Source: Oribacterium parvum (GTDB lineage: Bacteria > Bacillota > Clostridia > Lachnospirales > Lachnospiraceae). Taken from it: 17,887 bases of DNA. The position numbers were made by a program, and so were the translations under genes. The stretch is from the NCBI GenBank assembly GCA_938022235.1, contig CALIEL010000408.1, positions 1 to 17,887 of the forward strand. The letters are read 5' to 3'. The notes under the pieces were generated by a model that searched no databases, was not told where the DNA came from, and was given only the letters and a program-made list of their open reading frames with translations. Positions 6,368 to 14,185 of this stretch are shown piece after piece; position 1 is the first letter of the stretch; each line of letters starts with the position of its first letter.

Positions 6368-8575
6368 ATGAAAAAGGGTATTGGGATAGAGCAGAAGCAG
6401 AAGCGTTCTTCCATCAGCACAAGATTATCGATGATTTTGGGAATTGCCAGTGTATTGGTGTTTTTTGCCATGAGTGTGGCAATCATTAAGACAGGAGAGC
6501 ATTCCATCAGCTCAGCTCTGGACAACAACTTAAACGATAAGGCCACCATGGCCATTGGAGATTTGCAACAGGTTATTTCTCGTTTGGAGTCTATTTCCAT
6601 GACACTGGAAAACGGCATTCACAGCATGCACAGTCAGCATGACGGCATTGGACAGGCGCCGGAGAATCAGTGGGTGGTAAAGGACAGAGCTACCGGGGAA
6701 GTAGTCAATAATCCGGGGATGGGAGCAACGACCTTCCGCTCCAGAATTGTGAATGCGGAGCTTCCCGCTTCTCGTTACAATGCGGAAACCGTGATTTTAG
6801 ATTCTTTACAGTCCGCCTTAACCGACAATAAGGATTTGGTAGGAGCAGGAATCTTCTTTGAGCCAAACGGTTTCTCCGACAATGTTTCCGATTACGGGGT
6901 ATATATGTCCGCAGAGGATTTGGAAAAGAAGGGGGTTATGGCCTACCAGTACAGCTTTTACAAGGACTCTTCCTGGTATAATGGGGCAAAGGATTCCGGA
7001 GAAATGGTATTAACCGATGTGTATAGCGATACCCTTCATCCGGATATTCAGATGATCAGTTTGGGAAATCCTATTACTGATGAAAACAATGCCTTTGTGG
7101 GAGCGGTTATTCTGGATATTAACACCAAAGTATTCAGCACCATTCAGCAGACCGATGAGCGTTTTCCCTCTTTGGCAACCAATATCTTAGATGCAAACGG
7201 AAGCTTTTTGTATTCCATGAAGGAAGAGGCAATTGGAAAGAAGCTGGAAGAAGTTTTGGATAAGGATACCTATGAAATGCTTCGCCAAAATATGGATAAG
7301 GAGGAAGCATTTACGGCTACGGTGGTGAATGCAGAGGGGGTAAAAGAGAGAATGTACTTCCGTCCATTAACCATTCACGGCTCCACTCTTTGGTCTATGA
7401 TTAGTATCGCCGACAGTGAATTTATGGCAGCCAGAAATCAGTTGGTCATCATGTGTGCCGTTTTCAGTATTGTAGGTCTTATGATTTTGATTGCCATCAG
7501 CTTCTTCTTAATTAAGAGGGCTTTAAATCCATTACAGGGAATCGCTTTGGCAGGAAAAGCTGTTGCGGAAGGAAACTTTGATGTAAAGGTTTCCTACGAT
7601 CAGCAGGATGAAATCGGAGATTTGGCGGTTGCCATCCAGAGTGTTATGCAGCATGTTCGGGAAATCATTTCCGATCTTTCCGAGAAATTAGGAGAATTGG
7701 CAAAAGGAAACTTCCGTGTTTCTTTGGACAATGCGGAGCAGTATCCGGGAGCTTATCGTCCTCTTCTTACCTCCCTTCAGGAAATCACCAATGATTTAGA
7801 TAAAACCATGTCGGAGATTAAGACCAGTGCCAAGGAGGTTAATGCCGGTGCTGAGCAGGTAAGCTCCGGTGCCCAGGGACTTTCTCAGGGTGCAACGGAA
7901 CAGGCTTCTTCTATTGAAGAATTAAGTGCTACCATGAACGACATTTCCACCCAGATTAAGGGAACTGCGGAAATGGCGGTGAAGGCTTCCGGACTTTCTC
8001 AAAGAACAGAGGAGGCGGTAGGTCTCAGTAATCAAAAGATGGAAGAAATGTCCAGGGCAATGCAGGAAATCACCGAGAAGTCCAATGAAATCAGTAAGAT
8101 TATCAAGACTATTGATGACATTGCCTTCCAGACCAATATCTTATCTTTGAATGCAGCTATTGAGGCGGCAAGAGCCGGTGCAGCAGGAAAGGGCTTTGCA
8201 GTGGTTGCGGATGAGGTAGGAAACCTGGCTCAAAAGTCTGCAAAGGCGGCTCAGAATACCTCCAGTCTTATTGAGGAAACCATTGAAGCGGTAGAAAAGG
8301 GAGCCAAGATTACGGAAGAAACCGCAGAATCCTTGACAACCGTATCCAACCATGCGAAGGATATTAACGACATTATCACAAACATCTCCAGCGCATCGGA
8401 GGAGGAAGCTCGAGGCGTTTCTCAGCTGACTATGGGAATCGATCAGATTTCCTCTGTGGTACAGAGCAATACCGCAACGGCAGAGCAGTCTGCGGCAGCT
8501 TCTGAGGAGCTTTCCGGCCAGGCCAACATCATGAATGATCTGGTAAATCGTTTTCAATTAAAGAACGAGGATTAA
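6368..8575 (+). CDS. Methyl-accepting chemotaxis protein 2 (dCache-HAMP-MA)
   Basis: A 735-residue transmembrane chemoreceptor that would sense an extracellular ligand and control CheA through CheW. The start is ATG at 6368, with AAGGAGG 10 bases upstream; an in-frame TTG at 6341 lies before the ribosome site and is rejected. Order: TM1 about 21-41; dCache about 50-350 with FRSRIVNAELPASRYNAE and the pocket-like string YSFYKDSSWY...VYSD; TM2 about 359-381; HAMP; second HAMP-like segment (LAKGNFRVSL...YPGAYRPL); MA domain with methylation-type sequences QGATEQASSIEEL and ATAEQSAAASEEL and tip around AARAGAAGKGFAVVADEV. It ends FQLKNED with no CheR-tethering NWETF-type pentapeptide. The ligand is not predictable; the Arg of the classic amino-acid dCache motif is Ser here. 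Confidence 0.95.
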   Translation: MKKGIGIEQKQKRSSISTRLSMILGIASVLVFFAMSVAIIKTGEHSISSALDNNLNDKATMAIGDLQQVISRLESISMTLENGIHSMHSQHDGIGQAPENQWVVKDRATGEVVNNPGMGATTFRSRIVNAELPASRYNAETVILDSLQSALTDNKDLVGAGIFFEPNGFSDNVSDYGVYMSAEDLEKKGVMAYQYSFYKDSSWYNGAKDSGEMVLTDVYSDTLHPDIQMISLGNPITDENNAFVGAVILDINTKVFSTIQQTDERFPSLATNILDANGSFLYSMKEEAIGKKLEEVLDKDTYEMLRQNMDKEEAFTATVVNAEGVKERMYFRPLTIHGSTLWSMISIADSEFMAARNQLVIMCAVFSIVGLMILIAISFFLIKRALNPLQGIALAGKAVAEGNFDVKVSYDQQDEIGDLAVAIQSVMQHVREIISDLSEKLGELAKGNFRVSLDNAEQYPGAYRPLLTSLQEITNDLDKTMSEIKTSAKEVNAGAEQVSSGAQGLSQGATEQASSIEELSATMNDISTQIKGTAEMAVKASGLSQRTEEAVGLSNQKMEEMSRAMQEITEKSNEISKIIKTIDDIAFQTNILSLNAAIEAARAGAAGKGFAVVADEVGNLAQKSAKAAQNTSSLIEETIEAVEKGAKITEETAESLTTVSNHAKDINDIITNISSASEEEARGVSQLTMGIDQISSVVQSNTATAEQSAAASEELSGQANIMNDLVNRFQLKNED

Positions 8576-8713
8576 TCAGAATACACTTAAAATGAGTTTT
8601 CATAAAAATATGTATTAAGCTTTCATGAAAATAGGACAGTATAGGATAGAATGAGCGATTTATCATATATTAAAAATTTATCAGAAACTTAAGCTTGAGC
8701 ATAAAATAAATAG

Positions 8714-8775
8714 ACAGCCTCTTGAGAAACTGCACCCCCCCGGCTTAGGGATAATGCTGAGTCCCAAGAGGCTGT
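8714..8775. terminator. Foldback structure after chemoreceptor 2, possible terminator
   Basis: ACAGCCTCTTG (8714-8724) is a perfect 11-bp inverted match to CAAGAGGCTGT (8765-8775) around a 40-base loop that holds a run of seven C residues. The following T tract is weak (TTTATATTCTT). It may end the receptor 2 transcript, or be a short mobile-element scar. The A/T-rich stretch 8576-8713 shows nothing else. Confidence 0.5.
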
Positions 8776-8798
8776 TTATATTCTTAACGAAAAATACC

Positions 8799-8826
8799 TT
8801 ATAAAAAAGGCTAAGTCGGACGATGA
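8799..8826 (+). promoter_or_regulatory. Sigma-28-like promoter for chemoreceptor 3
   Basis: CTTAT (8798-8802), 16 bases, then GACGATGA (8819-8826), about 50 bases upstream of the start. This is the weakest -10 match of the six, but the spacing and -35 agree with the others. Confidence 0.5.
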
Positions 8827-8876
8827 ATTAGAGAAGAAAACAGGAAGTAGTATTTTTCAAGGAGGAAAAACACAAA

Positions 8877-11759
8877 ATGAAAAAAAGAAGCAATACCACT
8901 GGGACATCCTTTTGGAAAAAGATGAAGCTCAGTACAAGAATGTCTGTGGCAATAGGACTTCTTAGCATAATTTTAATGGCAGGCTTAAGTATTGCTATTA
9001 TTTCCATGGGAAGAACCGCAATTTATGGTGCTTTACGGGGAAATATGGATGATAAAATTCGTTTAGGAATTGCTGATTTGGATAACGTGGTTACCCAGGC
9101 AGAGGTTACAGCGAATACCATTAAAGAAGGCATTGTAAGTATCTATGATCAAAATGATATGGCAGGTGGCGTTCCCTCCCATCTTTGGACCATTGAGGAT
9201 GATCAGCACAATATTTTAGAGCCCACCGGTATGGCGGGAACCATGTTCCGCTCCCGTATTGTGGATGCAACAATTCCCGCCAGCCGTTACAATGCGGAGA
9301 CCACCCTTTTGGACTCTATTTATTCTTCTTTAAGCAATAATGACTCCTATGTGGGAATCGGTGTTTTCTTGGAGCCGAATGCTTTTTATCAGGGTATCGA
9401 AAACTACGCCCCCTATATGAGCAGAACCGATGCGGAGAAGAGAAAGCTGATGGTTTACCCTTACAGCATGTATTCTCAGAAGGATTATTACCTAAAGGCA
9501 AAGGAGAATAAGGGATTAAATCTGACCAATGCCTATGAGGATGAAAGTGCAACAGGGGGATGGATCGTATCCGTTATTGAACCGATTATGTATAAGGATG
9601 AGTTTAAGGGAATCGTTATCATCGATATGGATATGTCTTCCTTTGAAATCATTGAGCAGAAGGACGAGCGTTTCCAGAGCTTGTACAGCAATGTTTTTGA
9701 TACCAACGGTCACATTATGTTCAGTATGAACGAAGAGGCTAAGGGTAAGCAATTAAGCGATATTCTTCCTGCGGACAGCATGGAAAAGCTTCAATCTTAT
9801 CTGGATCAGGGAGAACCCTTCAATACCCATATTCAAAATGAAAATGGAGACCTGGTACAGTTTAATGCCCGTCCTTTAAAGATAGAAGGCGTAACCTGGT
9901 GGGTAGCCATCGAGGTTTCAGAAAAGGAATATACCAAGGCAATCAGTAATATGATTATGCTGGCAATTCCCCTTTCTGTTCTGGGAATTGCACTCTTGGT
10001 AGGATTCAGCTATTTCTTTATCAAGAAGTCTTTAACCCCCTTAAAGAAGATTGCCGATGTGGGAGAATCCGTGGCAGAGGGTAACTTCTCCAAGGAAATC
10101 AATTATCCTTACCAGGATGAAATCGGACAGATTGCCAAGAGCATGGAAAAGGTTGTGGAACGAATCCGAAGCATTATTCAGGATTTGGCAGGAAAGTTGG
10201 AACAGATTGCCAAGGGAAATTTCTCCTTCGAATTCTGGAATACCCAGCTTTATAACGGGGAGTATGAGCCGTTACTTACCAGCCTTTACGATATTTTAGA
10301 CGATTTAAATGTAACCATGGGAGAAATTCAGAACAGCTCTCATATGGTAAACTCTTCCGCTATGCAGGTTAGCGGTTCCGCTCAGACCCTGTCTCAGGGC
10401 GCAACGGAGCAGGCATCTTCCATCGAAGAGCTCAGCGCAACCATGAATGATATTTCCGTAAAAATCAAGGAAACAGCGGAAATGTCTCAGCATGCTTCCG
10501 GACTTTCCAAGGAAACCGGCAGTGCGGTAGGAACCAGTAACCAGAAGATGAACGAGATGTCCAGAGCAATGCAGGACATCACCGAGAAGTCTCAGGAAAT
10601 CAGTAAGATTATTAAGACCATTGATGATATTGCTTTCCAGACCAATATCCTTTCCTTAAATGCGGCTATCGAAGCGGCAAGAGCAGGAGCGGCAGGAAAG
10701 GGCTTTGCGGTTGTAGCGGATGAGGTAGGAAACCTTGCCCAGAAGTCTGCAAAGGCGGCTCAGAACACTTCCAGCTTAATCGAGGAAACCATTGAGGCGG
10801 TAAATAAGGGAGCAAGAATTACAGAGGAAACCGCAGAGTCTCTTTCTGTAGTATCCCAGAAAACCGAGAAGATTAACGGTATTATCACCTCCATTTCTTC
10901 CGCATCCGAGGAAGAGGCTGAAGGAATCAAGCAGCTTACTACAGGTCTTGACCAGATTTCTTCCGTAGTACAGAGCAATACTGCAACAGCGGAAGAGTCC
11001 GCAGCAGCATCTCAAGAGCTTTCCGGACAGGCAGACCGCTTGAACGAATTGTTAGAGAAGTTCCAGTTAAGAACAGAGCCTTACAAGAGAGAATTAAATG
11101 GCTTTGCTGCAACAAAGAAGGATGAGACTGCTCCGGTAGTTGATAATATAGAAGTCATTCCTGTATTGGAAAAGACGGAAGCTTCTCCTGCAGTAGAGGA
11201 AGTAAAGAATGCTCCTGTAGTAGAGAAGGCAAAACCAACTTCTGCTACAGTAAAATTAGAAAAGCCGGTGGCAAAAAAGGAAGAGAAGCCTGCTGGATCA
11301 AAGAATGATAAGCAGGTAGAACAAAAGCTTGAGAAGCCGGTAGAAGAGAAGCCGGTGGAAGCGAAGGCAGAAAAAACGGTAGCTAAAACCGAAAAAAAGC
11401 CCGAAGCTAAAGCAGAAGTAAAAGCTGCGGAAGCAGATGAGCTGAAGGAGGAAGAAACTCCTGTTAAGAAGCCGGTAGAAAAGAAAAAGGCAAAAACTAC
11501 GAAAGCATCCGTGGTAGAAGAAGGACAGGTTTTAGTGGATATCAGCGGTATGGATGGTATGGATTTATCCCAGATTCCCATTCCCGGAGATGCTCACTAT
11601 GTACCGCAGGATGGAGTAAAGAAAACGCCGCTGCAGAATCAGGAAAAGCTCTCCACTGAGGAAAAGGCGGAAAGAGAAGAGGCTTTAGCCAAGGATTTAG
11701 GAAAAATCCGGAAAACTGAGTATAAGAGAAGCATTTTACCGGATGATGACAAGTATTAA
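8877..11759 (+). CDS. Methyl-accepting chemotaxis protein 3 with long Lys/Glu/Pro-rich C-terminal tail
   Basis: A 960-residue paralogue of the two upstream receptors. The ATG has GGAGG about 12 bases upstream, in a stretch (TTTTTCAAGGAGGAAA) nearly shared with receptor 2. Order: TM1 about 23-43; dCache about 50-350 (FRSRIVDATIPASRYNAE, EPNAFYQGIENYAP, YSMYSQKDYY...AYED); TM2 about 359-382; HAMP; second HAMP-like segment; MA domain ending FQLR at residue 732. The extra 228 residues consist of an acidic/basic repetitive region rich in EKPVE, KPEAKAEVK and VKKPVEKKK (about 755-875), then a more complex end containing LVDISGMDGMDLSQIPIPGD and a charged C-terminal segment ending ILPDDDKY. The tail could be a flexible tether ending in a docking motif, as with CheR/CheB tethers, but no NWETF motif is present. 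A terminator follows. Confidence 0.95.
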   Translation: MKKRSNTTGTSFWKKMKLSTRMSVAIGLLSIILMAGLSIAIISMGRTAIYGALRGNMDDKIRLGIADLDNVVTQAEVTANTIKEGIVSIYDQNDMAGGVPSHLWTIEDDQHNILEPTGMAGTMFRSRIVDATIPASRYNAETTLLDSIYSSLSNNDSYVGIGVFLEPNAFYQGIENYAPYMSRTDAEKRKLMVYPYSMYSQKDYYLKAKENKGLNLTNAYEDESATGGWIVSVIEPIMYKDEFKGIVIIDMDMSSFEIIEQKDERFQSLYSNVFDTNGHIMFSMNEEAKGKQLSDILPADSMEKLQSYLDQGEPFNTHIQNENGDLVQFNARPLKIEGVTWWVAIEVSEKEYTKAISNMIMLAIPLSVLGIALLVGFSYFFIKKSLTPLKKIADVGESVAEGNFSKEINYPYQDEIGQIAKSMEKVVERIRSIIQDLAGKLEQIAKGNFSFEFWNTQLYNGEYEPLLTSLYDILDDLNVTMGEIQNSSHMVNSSAMQVSGSAQTLSQGATEQASSIEELSATMNDISVKIKETAEMSQHASGLSKETGSAVGTSNQKMNEMSRAMQDITEKSQEISKIIKTIDDIAFQTNILSLNAAIEAARAGAAGKGFAVVADEVGNLAQKSAKAAQNTSSLIEETIEAVNKGARITEETAESLSVVSQKTEKINGIITSISSASEEEAEGIKQLTTGLDQISSVVQSNTATAEESAAASQELSGQADRLNELLEKFQLRTEPYKRELNGFAATKKDETAPVVDNIEVIPVLEKTEASPAVEEVKNAPVVEKAKPTSATVKLEKPVAKKEEKPAGSKNDKQVEQKLEKPVEEKPVEAKAEKTVAKTEKKPEAKAEVKAAEADELKEEETPVKKPVEKKKAKTTKASVVEEGQVLVDISGMDGMDLSQIPIPGDAHYVPQDGVKKTPLQNQEKLSTEEKAEREEALAKDLGKIRKTEYKRSILPDDDKY

Positions 11760-11775
11760 TTAGTCAGCATCTTAG

Positions 11776-11808
11776 AAAGAGGATCGCCATAGTGCAGGTC
11801 CTCTTTTT
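11776..11808 (+). terminator. Rho-independent terminator after chemoreceptor 3
   Basis: AAAGAGGA (11776-11783) pairs with TCCTCTTT (11799-11806), ending in a short T run (11804-11808). The rest of the gap to 11966 shows nothing recognisable. Confidence 0.75.
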
Positions 11809-11966
11809 CTTGATTCTTAAAGAGTTCTGCAGAAATATGTGGGGAATCTTTCTTAAGCCCCCGGAATAATGTCCTCATTTCTTACATGGCAGGAGTATCC
11901 GGAAGACCGTAGTAAAGGAGAATATAAAACTTAAAAATAAAGGAAAGCACCTTTGTTTTTATGTAA

Positions 11967-12000
11967 ATTGCGCAAAAATCACACTTGGAATTTGTGCAAT
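11967..12000. promoter_or_regulatory. Dyad operator candidate over the Nudix promoter
   Basis: ATTGCGCAAA (11967-11976) and TTTGTGCAAT (11991-12000) form an inverted repeat matching at 9 of 10 positions with a 14-base gap. It overlaps the proposed -35 and spacer, so a bound protein could block transcription. Confidence 0.45.
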
Positions 12001-12013
12001 TTTTGTGTATACT
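11985..12013 (+). promoter_or_regulatory. Sigma-A promoter for a leaderless Nudix transcript
   Basis: TTGGAA (11985-11990), a 17-base spacer and TATACT (12008-12013). The expected transcription start is at about 12019-12021, at the ATG itself. No ribosome binding site precedes the ATG. Confidence 0.6.
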
Positions 12014-12020
12014 GTTGCGT

Positions 12021-12524
12021 ATGGAGAAGAAAAGATTTGCTGACGGTGTATTAACCACTCTCTGTTATGTAGAGAAAGAGGGAAAATGGTTAATGCTTCA
12101 CCGGAATAAGAAAAAGGAAGATATTAATAAAGGAAAATGGATCGGTGTAGGAGGGCATTTTGAAACGGGGGAAAGCCCGGAGGATTGTCTTTACCGAGAA
12201 GTTTTCGAGGAAACGGGACTGCATGTCCTGAGCCATCAACTAAGGGGAATCGTAAGCTTTTTCTATGGAGAAAAAGATTGCAGCTATATGTTTTTATTCA
12301 CTGCCGTACTGGAAGAAGGTCCTTTAAAGGAATGTTCGGAAGGTGAACTGCAATATTTTTCCTATGAAGAGGTGAAAGCATTACCCCTTTGGGAGGGAGA
12401 CCGGATCTTTCTGGAATTGTTGACAAAGGGAGAGGGATTTTTCTCTTTAACTTTACGATATGACCGGGAGGGGAAGTTGTTGGAAGCCATTTTGGATGGG
12501 AAAGAGAATTTGCTCTCATCCTAA
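12021..12524 (+). CDS. Nudix hydrolase, 8-oxo-dGTP diphosphatase (MutT/MTH1)-like
   Basis: A 167-residue cytoplasmic Nudix enzyme that would hydrolyse a nucleoside diphosphate-linked substrate. The Nudix box is complete at about residues 45-67: G-HFETG-E-SPEDCLY-REVFEETGL matches GX5EX7REUXEEXGU exactly, including the metal-binding Glu residues. The preceding LMLHRNKKKEDINKGKWIGVGG resembles 8-oxo-dGTP/oxidised-purine diphosphatases of Firmicutes, but the substrate cannot be settled from sequence. The ATG at 12021 is preferred over an in-frame TTG at 11985, which falls exactly on the -35 element. No ribosome binding site is visible, and the promoter places the transcript start at the ATG. It stands alone between the receptors and the binding protein-cyclase operon. 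Confidence 0.88.
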   Translation: MEKKRFADGVLTTLCYVEKEGKWLMLHRNKKKEDINKGKWIGVGGHFETGESPEDCLYREVFEETGLHVLSHQLRGIVSFFYGEKDCSYMFLFTAVLEEGPLKECSEGELQYFSYEEVKALPLWEGDRIFLELLTKGEGFFSLTLRYDREGKLLEAILDGKENLLSS

Positions 12525-12576
12525 ATGCCGAAAATTTTCCCATTTATTAAAAAATTATAGTGATATACAAAATGCA

Positions 12577-12604
12577 TTATTGCTATTAATAACAACGCCG
12601 ATAT
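12577..12604 (+). promoter_or_regulatory. Sigma-28-like promoter for the binding protein-GGDEF operon
   Basis: TTAT (12577-12580), 16 bases, then a perfect GCCGATAT (12597-12604). Transcription would start near 12611, giving a leader of about 46 bases before the ATG at 12657. This is the only -10 of the six that matches the consensus exactly. Confidence 0.65.
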
Positions 12605-12656
12605 TTTTTTGTACAAAAATACGCATGGGCTATGGGAGAATGTAAGGGTTAAGGAA

Positions 12657-14141
12657 ATGAAGAAAAGTATAATACAGATTTTAGAATTGCCGGTATTACT
12701 GACCATGGCACTGGGGCTTTTGGCCTGCGGTACCAAGGTGGTCAGTTCTGCAGAAAGCCCCTTTAGCAAAGAAAGGGGCGGTTTTAGTGTGAAAGAAGAG
12801 CCCTTGGAAATCACGGTTTGGACCTATTTTTCCGGTATTCAACAGGAGGCCTTTCAGCGAACGATTAATCGCTTCAATGAAGGTCGTGGAAAGGATATCG
12901 GAGTAGAGGTGAAGGCCTATAACCCCGGTTCCACCTTGGATTTGCAGAATAATTTATACGGGATTAACCAAAAGAAATTAGCCCAGGGAGATTATCCGGA
13001 CATCGTCAGCTTGCATACCGATACAGCGATGATATTGGAAGAGGAAGGGGTTCTCACAGACCTGGATTCCTATTTCAGCAAAGAAGATTGGAGTGCTTTT
13101 GTGCCGAGCTTTCTTGAGGAAGGGCGATTGGGGAGGAAATATGGAGGCGTAAAGATTTTGCCTGTGGCCAAGTCCACGGAGCTCCTCTATATCAACAAAA
13201 CGGATTGGGATAGCTTTGCGGAAGCTACCGGAACATCTCTTTCGGAATTAAGCACCAAAGAAGGCTTACTGAATGTTGCAGAAAAATACTACCAGTATAC
13301 GGATTCGCTTACGGAAACGCCGGATGACGGCAAAGCTTTCTACGGCATTGATGACTATGCGAACTATATGCTGGTAGGAGCCAGAGAGCTGGGCGTGAAT
13401 TTAATTTCTGTAGATGAGGAAGGAAATCCTAAGGTGCAATTCCCAAAAGAAGTGATGAAAACCCTGTGGGATAATTTATATGTTCCTATTATTAAAGGCT
13501 ATTTCACCTCTGAGGGGCGTTTTCGGTCTGATGATGTGAAGACAGGAGATATTTTAGCCTATACCGCATCTTCCGCTTCCAGTGTTTACTTTCCGAAGGA
13601 AGTGATTATTTCGGACCGGGAACAACATGCCATTACCGATATTGTTTTGCCGGCTCCTCACTTTGAAGGAGGGGAAGAGATTGCGATGCAGCAGGGGATC
13701 GGCATGGGTGTTGTTCAAGGAAATAAGAAGAGAGTGGAGGCTTCCGTTCAATTTTTAAAGTGGCTGACCAGCTATGAGGAAAATGCCCAGTTCGCCATTT
13801 CTGCAGAATATCTTCCGGTACGTGTAGACAGCTTTACCGTGGAAGCTATTGACAAGGAGAAGGGGAGCGGAATGGATCCTTCTTTGGAAAAGGCTTTGTC
13901 CACCATGTCTTCCAACACCTTGTATTTTACCCCTTCCATCATTAATCTGGCAGAAATTAGAAAAGCTCTGGAATATGAGCTTCAGGATAAGGCTTTGTCG
14001 GATCGGTATAAGATTGAGACTGCAATGGCTTCCGGCGTATCCAGAGAGGATGCTATAGCGGAGTATGATAATGACGAGAATTTTGAACAGTATTATGAGA
14101 CTATATTACAGGAAATAAATTATTTGTTGTCAGATAGTTAA
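12657..14141 (+). CDS. Extracellular solute-binding lipoprotein (ABC family 1 type) without transporter genes
   Basis: A 494-residue lipoprotein. The signal peptide ends in the lipobox LLAC, Cys24, so the protein is lipid-anchored on the outer face of the membrane. The mature part starts ITVWTYFSGIQQEAFQRTINRFNE and continues with YPDIVSLHTD, AKSTELLYINKTDWD, MQQGIGMGVVQGNKKRVEASVQFLKWLTS: the family 1 (sugar-type) binding-protein fold with the usual order of landmarks. Cargo is unknown. The ATG at 12657 is chosen because it begins a proper signal peptide and has TAAGGG upstream; the in-frame TTG at 12609 lies at the predicted transcript start. No permease or ABC ATPase gene is nearby. Instead a dCache-GGDEF gene follows after 44 bases, so it may act as a sensory co-receptor. 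Confidence 0.9.
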   Translation: MKKSIIQILELPVLLTMALGLLACGTKVVSSAESPFSKERGGFSVKEEPLEITVWTYFSGIQQEAFQRTINRFNEGRGKDIGVEVKAYNPGSTLDLQNNLYGINQKKLAQGDYPDIVSLHTDTAMILEEEGVLTDLDSYFSKEDWSAFVPSFLEEGRLGRKYGGVKILPVAKSTELLYINKTDWDSFAEATGTSLSELSTKEGLLNVAEKYYQYTDSLTETPDDGKAFYGIDDYANYMLVGARELGVNLISVDEEGNPKVQFPKEVMKTLWDNLYVPIIKGYFTSEGRFRSDDVKTGDILAYTASSASSVYFPKEVIISDREQHAITDIVLPAPHFEGGEEIAMQQGIGMGVVQGNKKRVEASVQFLKWLTSYEENAQFAISAEYLPVRVDSFTVEAIDKEKGSGMDPSLEKALSTMSSNTLYFTPSIINLAEIRKALEYELQDKALSDRYKIETAMASGVSREDAIAEYDNDENFEQYYETILQEINYLLSDS

Positions 14142-14185
14142 GACTCCTTATCAATACGGGGAGCAAAAGTTGCCAAAGGACGCGT

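Noticed and set aside
80..11450. Shared EAKAEVK strings in the CheA linker and receptor 3 tail as a binding or homology signal
   Set aside because: Both regions are low-complexity Ala/Lys/Glu sequence, where short matches are expected by chance.
11081..11581. Long antisense reading frame (166 codons) over the receptor 3 tail
   Set aside because: It is a low-complexity Ser/Phe/Ala mirror of the Lys/Glu-rich tail, with no ribosome site or domain.
12609..12656. Upstream TTG start for the solute-binding protein
   Set aside because: It falls at the predicted transcript start with no ribosome site, and would spoil the signal peptide that begins at ATG 12657.
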